DNA from: Pseudomonadota bacterium
GTDB lineage: Bacteria > Pseudomonadota > Gammaproteobacteria > Steroidobacterales > Steroidobacteraceae
Assembly: GCA_021817875.1 (NCBI GenBank)
Contig: JAKAFQ010000174.1
Location: 1 to 7,941, forward strand
Reading direction: 5' to 3'
Length of the DNA: 7,941 nucleotides
Made by a program: the position numbers and the translations under genes. Shown here in pieces: positions 1 to 5,616 of this stretch. The notes beneath the pieces are model-generated. The model was not told the DNA's origin, made no database searches, and saw nothing but the letters and a program-made list of their open reading frames with translations. Position 1 is the stretch's first letter, and each line of letters starts with the position of its first letter.

Positions 1-59
1 CGCTGAGTTTTTGCAGCATCGCGGACCGGCCTCGCCAGGGCGGTGAATCGAGTTAAACC

Positions 60-140
60 ATGAAGGATAGCAAATCCCCGGCCGGCTACCAGCGCGGCCT
101 GCGCAGGGGCGCCGCCCACCCCTATGGCGGTTTCCCCTGA
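60..140 (+). pseudogene. Possible small basic protein, Rmf/CrpP-like, frame-broken
   Basis: The 26-residue frame MKDSKSPAGYQRGLRRGAAH... ends in PYGGFP at a TGA. The frame one base over then continues PDDLAGAFARKWAVGISDAR (about 136-195). Read together, a basic G-Y-x-R-G-x-x-x-G stretch, a P-Y pair and a later aromatic/W-x-x-G stretch recall the short ribosome modulation factor/CrpP type of protein. That resemblance is from memory and weak. Correcting a single-base shift near 138 would leave no stop before the old yellow enzyme frame, so a true independent gene would need a second change. There is no good ribosome binding site before the ATG. It may equally be a chance frame in leader sequence. 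Confidence 0.2.
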
Positions 141-198
141 TGACCTCGCCGGGGCGTTTGCCCGAAAGTGGGCTGTCGGCATCTCCGATGCCCGTTGC

Positions 199-202
199 GG
201 AG
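199..202 (+). promoter_or_regulatory. Shine-Dalgarno GGAG deciding the start at 211
   Basis: GGAG at 199-202 lies 8 bases before the ATG at 211. The alternative in-frame ATG at 124 is preceded by a C-rich stretch with no purine-rich site. This, and the absence of family-like sequence in the extra 29 residues, favours 211. Confidence 0.65.
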
Positions 203-210
203 CCCTGACC

Positions 211-1356
211 ATGCCCACCGCCGAGCCGACCGATCCGCCCGCGGCCGGGACCGATCTGTTCTCGCCGGTCGCCGTCGGCGAGGTCCGGCTGGCCAACCGC
301 ATCGTGATGGCCCCCCTCACCCGCAACCGCGCCCGGGCCGACGGCACGGCCACGGCACTGATGGCCGAGTACTACGCCCAGCGGGCCTCGGCAGGCCTGA
401 TCATCGCGGAAGCGACCACCATCTGCGAGCAGGCCCGCGGCTACGCGCTCACCCCCGGACTGTATAACGAGTCGCAGGTCGAATCCTGGCGGCTCGTGAC
501 CGATGCCGTGCATCGACGCGGCGGACGTCTCTTCGCGCAGCTCTGGCATGTCGGTCGGGTCTCCCATCCGTCGCTGCAGCCGGGGGGAGCCCCGCCGGTC
601 GCCCCATCCGAGGTGCGCGCCGATTGCGAGGCGTTCACGCCATCGGGCTATGCTCCCTGCGCCACGCCGCGGGCGCTCGAGACCGAGGAAATCCCGCCCG
701 TCATCGCCCAGTACGCCCGTGCCGCCCGCAACGCGCTCGATGCCGGATTCGATGGAGTCGAGATCCATGCCGCCAACGGCTATCTCATCGAGCAGTTCCT
801 GCGCGACAGCATCAACCGCCGCGCCGATGCCTACGGCGGCTCCGTGGAAAACCGCACGCGCTTCCTGCTGGAGGTCGTCGAAGCCGTCGTCGAGGTCTGC
901 GGGGGCGGTCGCACGGGCATCCGCCTCTCGCCGCTCAGTCCGGTCAACGACCTGGCGCTCGACAGCCGCCCCGAGGCGCTCTACCGCCATGTCCTCGAGC
1001 GGCTTCGACCCTACGGGCTGGCCTATCTGCACGTGATCGAGGGCGTGACGCAGGGACCACGCGAAGTGCCCGGCGGCTTCGATCTGCAGGTGCTGCGCCG
1101 CTCGTTCCCGGGCGCCTATATCGCCAACAACGGCTACGACCTCGCGCTGGCGCGCGCCGCGTGCGCCCAGCACCGCGCCGACCTCATCGCTTTCGGGCGA
1201 GCGTTCATCGCCAACCCGGATCTGGTCGAACGCCTGCGCACCGGCGCGCCACTCAACGTTGCCGACCCCACCACGTTCTTCGGCGGCGGCGCCCATGGCT
1301 ATACGGATTACCCGTTCCTCGAAGCGGCGTCCCAGGCGACCGGGACCGGCTCATGA
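211..1356 (+). CDS. Alkene reductase, old yellow enzyme family (NemA-like)
   Basis: This is a 381-residue FMN-dependent NAD(P)H oxidoreductase expected to reduce activated C=C bonds of enones, nitroalkenes or nitrate esters in the cytoplasm. The family TIM barrel is complete. Visible parts are the N-terminal FMN segment RIVMAPLTRNRA (30-41, Thr37), AQLWHVGR (109-116), the substrate-binding pair in IHAANGY (His186 and Asn189, with Tyr191), the flavin-contact segment GIRLSP (236-241) and the phosphate-binding end with GRAF (329-332). Length is close to the roughly 360-380 residues typical of NemA-type enzymes. The ATG at 211 was chosen for its GGAG site; a start at 124 would add 29 unfamiliar residues. 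The next gene begins 45 bp downstream on the same strand, so cotranscription is possible. The physiological substrate cannot be read from sequence; roles in xenobiotic or electrophile detoxification are known for the family. Confidence 0.93.
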   Translation: MPTAEPTDPPAAGTDLFSPVAVGEVRLANRIVMAPLTRNRARADGTATALMAEYYAQRASAGLIIAEATTICEQARGYALTPGLYNESQVESWRLVTDAVHRRGGRLFAQLWHVGRVSHPSLQPGGAPPVAPSEVRADCEAFTPSGYAPCATPRALETEEIPPVIAQYARAARNALDAGFDGVEIHAANGYLIEQFLRDSINRRADAYGGSVENRTRFLLEVVEAVVEVCGGGRTGIRLSPLSPVNDLALDSRPEALYRHVLERLRPYGLAYLHVIEGVTQGPREVPGGFDLQVLRRSFPGAYIANNGYDLALARAACAQHRADLIAFGRAFIANPDLVERLRTGAPLNVADPTTFFGGGAHGYTDYPFLEAASQATGTGS

Positions 1357-1397
1357 CGGACAGACCCCGGAGCGCAGCGCGCGCCGCAGGCGCCTAA
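1353..1397 (+). other. 14-codon mini-frame bridging two genes
   Basis: An ATG at 1353 overlaps the TGA of the old yellow enzyme gene (ATGA) and opens a 14-codon frame, MTDRPRSAARAAGA. It ends with TAA at 1395-1397, four bases before the ATG of the protease gene. GGGA at 1342-1345 could serve as a weak ribosome site. It spans the whole intergenic gap and could carry ribosomes from one gene to the next, but a chance frame of this length in GC-rich DNA is quite likely. No function is claimed. Confidence 0.2.
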
Positions 1398-1400
1398 GGG
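1396..1400 (+). promoter_or_regulatory. Purine run AAGGG unusually close to the protease start
   Basis: AAGGG at 1396-1400 is only one base from the ATG at 1402, too close for a standard Shine-Dalgarno. No other in-frame ATG, GTG or TTG exists between the preceding in-frame stop (1354-1356) and 1402. The start is therefore fixed by frame rather than by this site, and translation may depend on coupling to the upstream gene. Confidence 0.4.
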
Positions 1401-1401
1401 C

Positions 1402-3837
1402 ATGAGCGGCATCACACCGGGCACCGCAGAGGTTCCGGCCGAGCGCCTCAACCGACGCTGCGCTCCCGAGGAGCTCGCCTTCACGACGACGGCGGACATC
1501 GCCGATCCCGACGGGACCCTCGCCCAGGAGCGGGCGCTCGGCGCACTCGAGCTCGGCGTACGCATCGAAGCCGCCGATCACAACATCTTCCTGATGGGCA
1601 CGCCGGGCAGCGGCCGGCATCTGTTCGTGCAGCGCTGTCTGGAGCGCGCCGCGGCCACACGTCCCGCCCCATCCGACTGGTGTTACCTCAATCGATTCGA
1701 CGATCCCCAGCGGCCGAAGGTGCTGCGGCTGCCGCCCGGGCGCGGCTCGCAGCTGAAAGCCGACCTGCGCGAGCTGGTGCGCGACCTGCTCTCGAGTCTG
1801 CCCGAGGCGCTCGAGTCGGAAGCGCACCACAAGCGCCGCACCGAGGTCGAGCGGCAATACGAGCAGTTGCAGCACAGCTCGCTCGAGGCGCTGCAGCGGG
1901 AGGCCGAGAAAGGCGGCCTCGCGATCATCCAGACACCCGACGGCGTCGGGCTCGCGCCGGCGCGCCAGGGCGAGGTCCTCTCGCGCGAGGATTTCGAGCG
2001 GCTCCCGGCCGAGGAGCAGCAGCGCATCCGCCAGAGCATGGAGTCGGTCGGCGAGCTGCTGCGCCGGCACGTGGAGAGCATTCCCCGCTGGCGCCGCGAC
2101 CGGCACCGCAAGCTGCGCGAGCTCGACCGGCTGGCCACGGCCGCCATGGTCGGCGTGCACATCGAGGAGCTCGGCGGCAAGTATGCCGACAGTCCGGAGA
2201 TTCTCGGGCACCTGGAAAGCCTGCGGCAGGACCTGATCGAGAATGCCGGGGCCGCGCTGCGGCCCGAGACACCGCCGATGCTGATCCCCGGCCTCGAGCC
2301 GCCCGACCCGCAGGCGAGACTCTCGCGTTACGACGTCAACGTGCTCGTCGACGGGCGCGCCAGCAGCGGCGCGCCCGTCGTCTACGAAGGCAATCCCACC
2401 TATCAGAACCTCATCGGCCAGATCGACAACGTCGCGCAATTCGGCGTCCTCAAGACCGACTTCATGCTGGTGCGTCCGGGAGCGCTGCATCGGGCGAACG
2501 GCGGGTTCCTGATTCTCGATGCCGAGCGGCTGCTCGCGCAGCCGTTTTCCTGGGACGCGCTGAAACACGCCCTGTTCGAGCGCAGCGTGCGCATCGAGTC
2601 GCTGGGACAGCGCCTGAGCCTGATCAGCACCCTGTCGCTCGAGCCCGAGCGCATTCCACTCAGCGTGCGCGTGGTGCTGATCGGCACCCGGCCGGTGTAC
2701 ACGCTGCTGTGCGCCTACGATCCGGAGTTCGCCGAGCTGTTCAAGATCGTCGCGGACTTCGACGATACGATCGAGCGCACGCCGCAGACCACTCAGCTCT
2801 ATGCGCGGCTCGCCGCGGCGTGCATCCGCCGCGAACAGCTCCTGCCTCTGGAGGCGGCGGCCGTCGCCCGGCTCATCGAGCACGGCTCGCGCATCGCCGG
2901 AGACTCGAGGAAACTCTCGACGCACCTGCGCAGCATCGAGGACACGGTGCGCGAGGCAAACCACTTCGCCCGGGCCGGCGGCGGCGCGCTGATTCGCGCC
3001 GCGGACATCCGGCGCGCCATCGAGCAGCGGCAGGCGCGGCTTGCGCGGGTACACGGGCAGATCCTCGATGCGATCCGCCGCAACAGCCTGCTCATCGAGA
3101 CCGACGGCGAGGCCGTCGGACAGATCAACGGCCTGTCGGTCCTGCAGGTCGGGACCGCCTGGTTCGGCCAGCCGGCGCGCATCAGTGCCGCCGTGCGCAT
3201 GGGCGAGGGTGAGGTGATCGACATCGAACGGGAGGTCAAGCTCGGCGGGGCGATTCATTCCAAGGGGGTCCTGATCCTCTCGGCGCTGATCGGCGCGCGT
3301 TTCGGCTGCTCGCGGCCGCTGTCGCTGCATGCCAGTCTGGTGTTCGAGCAGAGCTACGGCGGCATCGACGGTGACAGCGCCTCGCTCGCCGAGGCCTGCG
3401 CGCTCATCTCGGCGATCGCGCGCGTGCCGCTGCGCCAGTCGCTGGCGGTCACCGGATCGATCAACCAGCATGGCGTCGTCCAGGTGATCGGCGGCGTCAA
3501 TGAGAAGATCGAAGGTTTCTTCCAGACCTGCCGCGAGCGGGGACTCACCGGGTCACAGGGTGTGATCGTGCCGGCCGGCAACCTCGAGCACCTGATGCTC
3601 GACGAGGCGGTCATCGAGGCCGCCGAGCGCGGCAGGTTTCATGTTTACGCCGTCGGCACGCTCGATGAGGCGCTGGAGCTGCTGACCGGGCTGCAGGCGG
3701 GTGAGCGCCAGCCCTCCGGAGAGTACCCCGAGGCCACGGTGAATGCGCTCGCCGAGGCCCGGGTGCGTGAGCTCGCCCGGCGCCGCCAGGACTTCGCCCG
3801 CGAATCGCTCCCCAAGCCCGGCGCCGCGCCCGCCTAG
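1402..3837 (+). CDS. Lon-like ATP-dependent protease, AAA+ with C-terminal Lon Ser/Lys domain
   Basis: The 811-residue protein belongs to the Lon-related group of AAA proteases lacking the classical Lon N-terminal substrate domain (the broad YcbZ/LonB-like group). An opening segment ERLNRRCAPEEL (14-25) leads to the ATPase. The Walker A-like loop is GTPGSGRH (66-73), with Arg72 where lysine is usual. A charged, helical, probably coiled-coil insert covers about 115-285. The conserved NPTYQNLIGQI (331-341) and GALHRANGGFLILD (360-373) carry Walker B with Asp373, and IGTR (427-430) is a sensor-1-like stretch. The protease domain (about 565-765) has FEQSYGGIDGDSAS with nucleophile Ser659, and GGVNEK with Lys702 completing the Ser/Lys dyad. 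It should unfold and degrade cytosolic proteins using ATP; substrates are unknown. It follows the old yellow enzyme gene by 45 bp and ends 38 bp from a convergent gene. Confidence 0.93.
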   Translation: MSGITPGTAEVPAERLNRRCAPEELAFTTTADIADPDGTLAQERALGALELGVRIEAADHNIFLMGTPGSGRHLFVQRCLERAAATRPAPSDWCYLNRFDDPQRPKVLRLPPGRGSQLKADLRELVRDLLSSLPEALESEAHHKRRTEVERQYEQLQHSSLEALQREAEKGGLAIIQTPDGVGLAPARQGEVLSREDFERLPAEEQQRIRQSMESVGELLRRHVESIPRWRRDRHRKLRELDRLATAAMVGVHIEELGGKYADSPEILGHLESLRQDLIENAGAALRPETPPMLIPGLEPPDPQARLSRYDVNVLVDGRASSGAPVVYEGNPTYQNLIGQIDNVAQFGVLKTDFMLVRPGALHRANGGFLILDAERLLAQPFSWDALKHALFERSVRIESLGQRLSLISTLSLEPERIPLSVRVVLIGTRPVYTLLCAYDPEFAELFKIVADFDDTIERTPQTTQLYARLAAACIRREQLLPLEAAAVARLIEHGSRIAGDSRKLSTHLRSIEDTVREANHFARAGGGALIRAADIRRAIEQRQARLARVHGQILDAIRRNSLLIETDGEAVGQINGLSVLQVGTAWFGQPARISAAVRMGEGEVIDIEREVKLGGAIHSKGVLILSALIGARFGCSRPLSLHASLVFEQSYGGIDGDSASLAEACALISAIARVPLRQSLAVTGSINQHGVVQVIGGVNEKIEGFFQTCRERGLTGSQGVIVPAGNLEHLMLDEAVIEAAERGRFHVYAVGTLDEALELLTGLQAGERQPSGEYPEATVNALAEARVRELARRRQDFARESLPKPGAAPA

Positions 3838-3875
3838 GCCGGCCGTGCGCCTGCAAGCGCGCCGTGCCACCGGGC

Positions 3876-4838
3876 TCAGGCCGGATGCGGCACCGCCGGC
3901 GCTGACACGGTATCGACCGTGACCGGCGCATCGCTCGGCTTCACGACCAACAGATCGCACTCGATGCTGTCGAGAACCCGTTCCGCGAGCCGCTCGGACC
4001 CGTCATCCGGGTGCAGCGCCGACCGGACACCGAGCACGACCATCTGGGTGCGTGACTGGCGCGCGTACAGCGCCAGGCTCACCGCCGGCTCGCCGTACTC
4101 GACCCGTACCTCCCCGGGCGGGATCTCGTGACGCAGCGCCAGACGCCGCATGCGGGCCTGCACCTCGCCCAGGGAAACCGCGGGCTGTTGCGGCCCGTTC
4201 CCGTTGCGCACATCGTAGCCGGCGGCGGCCGCACCGCTCCAGGCGCGCCGACCCGGCGAGACGACGCTGAACACACACAGCGGTGATTTCGCCAGGGCGT
4301 GCGCCACCGTGCGGGCCGCCCCGAGAATCCTCTCATCGAGATCCGCCGCCTCGCCATCGTGCTGCGCGAGGGCGGCCACGATGCATCCCCGGGAGTAGAT
4401 CTCGCGTGCCTTCAGAAACAACACCGGACAGGGACACTCTTCGATGAGTCGCGATTCACGATACGCCAGGGTGCGCAGCGTCCCGTCGAGCCGGATCGCC
4501 GGCACGATCAGCAGGTCGGGCCGGTAGCGCAGCGCGTGGCGGATGATGCCTTCATAGGTCGGAAAGTCCCAGCGGACGCTCGCCCCGACATGCAGTTTCT
4601 GATCGCGCAGCACGTCGGCCAGCCGTTCGAGCCGCCGCCGCCGCTCCTCGACCCGGGCGGCGATGAGGTGCGCGGCGCGCTCCTCGTTCGAGCCCTGGAC
4701 CGACTCCGGCTCGTAGAGACAATGAAACAGCTCGATGTGCGCATCGAGCCCGCGCCCGAGTCGCCCGAGACGATCGAGCACGTGGATCGGCACCTGTTCG
4801 ATGTCCGAAACCGCGAGCATCAGCCGGCGCCAGAGCAT
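3876..4838 (-). CDS. Tandem-domain universal stress protein (UspE-like)
   Basis: The 320-residue protein holds two universal stress protein domains, about 1-145 and 150-302, as in E. coli UspE (about 316 residues). Domain 1 opens with RLMLAVSD (5-12), has the charged helix RVEERRRRLERLADVL (62-77) and ends in CPCPVLFLK (135-143). Domain 2 ends in a UspE-like AERVLDSIECDLLVVKP (285-301). The usual nucleotide-binding pattern G-2x-G-9x-G(S/T) is not intact in either half: domain 1 has VPAIRLDGTLRTLAYRES and domain 2 has LGVRSALHPDDGSERLAE. ATP binding is therefore doubtful. A short tail rich in V, A and P follows. The ATG at 4838 has a strong GGGGGAGG site (4844-4851) with 5-base spacing. The gene lies 27 bp behind the small acidic gene and was probably cotranscribed with it. 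The expected role is general stress survival in the cytoplasm; the mechanism is not evident. Confidence 0.9.
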   Translation of the reverse strand: MLWRRLMLAVSDIEQVPIHVLDRLGRLGRGLDAHIELFHCLYEPESVQGSNEERAAHLIAARVEERRRRLERLADVLRDQKLHVGASVRWDFPTYEGIIRHALRYRPDLLIVPAIRLDGTLRTLAYRESRLIEECPCPVLFLKAREIYSRGCIVAALAQHDGEAADLDERILGAARTVAHALAKSPLCVFSVVSPGRRAWSGAAAAGYDVRNGNGPQQPAVSLGEVQARMRRLALRHEIPPGEVRVEYGEPAVSLALYARQSRTQMVVLGVRSALHPDDGSERLAERVLDSIECDLLVVKPSDAPVTVDTVSAPAVPHPA

Positions 4839-4865
4839 CGACGCCTCCCCCGGCAGCCGCCGCGC

Positions 4866-5279
4866 TCAGCGCAGCCGGTCGCGGGCCGCGGGCTCATCGA
4901 GCGCCAGCCCCTCCTGGGGCAGCCCCTCGCCCTGCGGATCGCGCTCGCCCTCCTCGCGCGTATCTTCCCAGGCCTCCTCCGCCATCCTGAGCGGCTGCAG
5001 CGGCTGGGTCCAATCCTCCTCGCTCATGCCGGTCTCGGAATACCCGAGGTCGTCGGTCTCGACATCGTCCATCGGACCGGTCCAGTCCTCCGGGGGCTCC
5101 GCCAGGCTCAACGGCAGCGCCGCCCAGGCCGCCTCGTCGACTTCATCCAGGTCGCCGCCGAAGGTCTGGATCTCGAGCGTCCGCGCGCGTTCGTCGCGAC
5201 CGGTCACCTGGAACACCTCGCCCTTGTCCCAACGCAGATACCACTGGCCGATCCGCGCGCGGCCCACTCCCGTGTTCAT
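4866..5279 (-). CDS. Small acidic conserved-hypothetical protein, possibly DUF6763-like
   Basis: This is a 137-residue, strongly acidic protein without signal peptide or membrane segment. The N-terminal part looks like a small beta-rich domain: IGQWYLRWDKGEVFQVTG (10-27), then TLEIQTFGGDLDEVDEAAW (34-52), then EPPEDWTGPMDDVETDDLGY (61-80). This recalls short gammaproteobacterial proteins that I remember as DUF6763; the family name is from memory and should be checked. The second half (83-137) is low-complexity and Glu/Asp-rich. It repeats the tryptophan motif as EEDWTQP (87-93) and AWEDTRE (103-109). The ATG at 5279 has GGGAG (5286-5290) six bases upstream; an ATG four bases further up is out of frame and too close to that site. 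It is first in a likely two-gene unit with the stress protein. The function is unknown. Confidence 0.8.
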   Translation of the reverse strand: MNTGVGRARIGQWYLRWDKGEVFQVTGRDERARTLEIQTFGGDLDEVDEAAWAALPLSLAEPPEDWTGPMDDVETDDLGYSETGMSEEDWTQPLQPLRMAEEAWEDTREEGERDPQGEGLPQEGLALDEPAARDRLR

Positions 5280-5304
5280 GCATGACTCCCACGAAACGCC
5301 CTGA

Positions 5305-5322
5305 TCGCATCTGACGATGCGA
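5305..5322. repeat. Inverted repeat TCGCATC-TGAC-GATGCGA
   Basis: A perfect 7-bp stem with a 4-base TGAC loop lies 25 bases upstream of the acidic-protein start on the - strand. It may be an operator or a leader-RNA hairpin. No T-run follows, so it is not a standard terminator. Confidence 0.45.
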
Positions 5323-5390
5323 CTTCGACGGCGCGCTTGGAATGCCGGAAAATACTCAGAAGCCGTCCGCCGCGGCAGCGCGCCGCCAAG

Positions 5391-5408
5391 GGTATACGTA
5401 GTTATACC
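5391..5408. repeat. Operator-like inverted repeat GGTATA-N6-TATACC
   Basis: Perfect 6-bp arms around CGTAGT form an 18-bp dyad in the only AT-rich patch of the divergent intergenic region, overlapping -10-like hexamers on both strands. Size and symmetry fit a dimeric repressor or activator site. No regulator gene is present in the window to match it. Confidence 0.45.
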
Positions 5409-5447
5409 GATAGCTCACCCTCGGCCATTTGCCAGACTGCCGGGCGT

Positions 5448-5466
5448 TCGCGCCGCTGCGGCGCGA
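5448..5466. repeat. GC-rich hairpin TCGCGCCG-CTG-CGGCGCGA
   Basis: A perfect 8-bp stem with a 3-base loop lies about 150 bases upstream of the ligase start. If transcribed it would be very stable. No T-run follows on either strand, so a Rho-independent terminator is unlikely. Confidence 0.4.
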
Positions 5467-5557
5467 CGCCGCGCGCGGTGAACGGACTGGCAGCCGTCAG
5501 TCCCACGGGGGGCGCATGACCGACCGGGGGGTGAACCCGGCGCAGCCGCCCTGACGG

Positions 5558-5570
5558 TGCCGATCCGGCA
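5558..5570. repeat. Small hairpin TGCCG-ATC-CGGCA
   Basis: A perfect 5-bp stem with a 3-base loop sits 46 bases before the ligase ATG, within its likely leader. It is short enough to be chance. Confidence 0.2.
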
Positions 5571-5604
5571 TCGCCCCACCGGGCGGAGCCATATCCCTGA
5601 GGCT

Positions 5605-5608
5605 GGAG
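5605..5608 (+). promoter_or_regulatory. Shine-Dalgarno GGAG deciding the ligase start at 5617
   Basis: GGAG lies 8 bases before the ATG at 5617. The frame is open back to a GTG at 5557, but that codon has no comparable site, and the 20 extra residues (MPIRHRPTGR...) do not look like the family. Confidence 0.65.
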
Positions 5609-5616
5609 TTTCGCTG

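Larger units (their letters stand above)
1..210. other. Left-edge region without a confident gene
   Basis: No long reading frame can be supported here ahead of the old yellow enzyme start. Three minor things are visible. First, a 26-codon frame runs from an ATG at 60 to a TGA at 138-140. Second, an open frame from an ATG at 124 runs into the enzyme gene and would add 29 residues to it. Third, on the - strand an ATG at 19-17 reads out of the left edge after only six codons (MLQKLS), with a GAGG 11 bases upstream. The last could be the start of a divergent gene, but 19 bases are too few to call. I see no clear promoter hexamers, no tRNA-like structure and no terminator. Confidence 0.5.
5280..5616. 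promoter_or_regulatory. Divergent intergenic region with inverted repeats
   Basis: This 337-base stretch separates the starts of the - strand acidic/stress-protein unit and the + strand ligase gene, so both promoters should lie here. It contains four perfect inverted repeats, at 5305-5322, 5391-5408, 5448-5466 and 5558-5570, listed separately. The only AT-rich island is 5391-5408. It offers -10-like hexamers on both strands (TATACC on +, TATAAC on -), but I found no matching -35 at proper spacing, so no promoter is called. Short frames inside, such as 5516-5554 of 12 codons, have no support. Confidence 0.55.

Noticed and set aside
1..19. Start of a divergent gene (MLQKLS...) at the left edge
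   Set aside because: Only six codons are visible and the GAGG site is 11 bases away; not enough sequence to support a gene.
1680..3212. A 510-codon + strand frame inside the protease gene
   Set aside because: Its product is almost entirely Arg, Ala and Pro rich, as expected from an out-of-frame reading of GC-biased codons.
1351..3471. A 706-codon open frame antisense to the Lon-like protease
   Set aside because: It is the complement of a high-GC coding region, shows no family motifs, has compositional runs of Arg, Leu, Ala and Gln typical of a shadow frame, and would lie wholly opposite a well-recognised gene.
3838..3875. Hairpin GTGCGC-CTGCAA-GCGCGC between the convergent protease and stress-protein genes as a terminator
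   Set aside because: The stem is only six pairs including a G-U, with no T-run on either strand; too weak to annotate.
4299..5285. A 328-codon + strand frame opposite the stress-protein and acidic-protein genes
   Set aside because: It spans two real - strand genes and their gap, has no motif, and the - strand genes have good ribosome sites and recognisable families.
5337..5440. Sigma-70 or sigma-54 promoter in the divergent region
   Set aside because: Candidate -10 hexamers were found (TATACC, TATAAC, AATACT) but none has a -35 partner at 16-18 bp, and TGGCAAATGG on the - strand lacks the GC doublet at sigma-54 spacing.
5516..5554. 12-codon frame (MTDRGVNPAQPP) ahead of the ligase as a leader peptide
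   Set aside because: No regulatory codon run, no attenuator-like alternative hairpins and only a generic G-rich site before it; chance is the simpler explanation.
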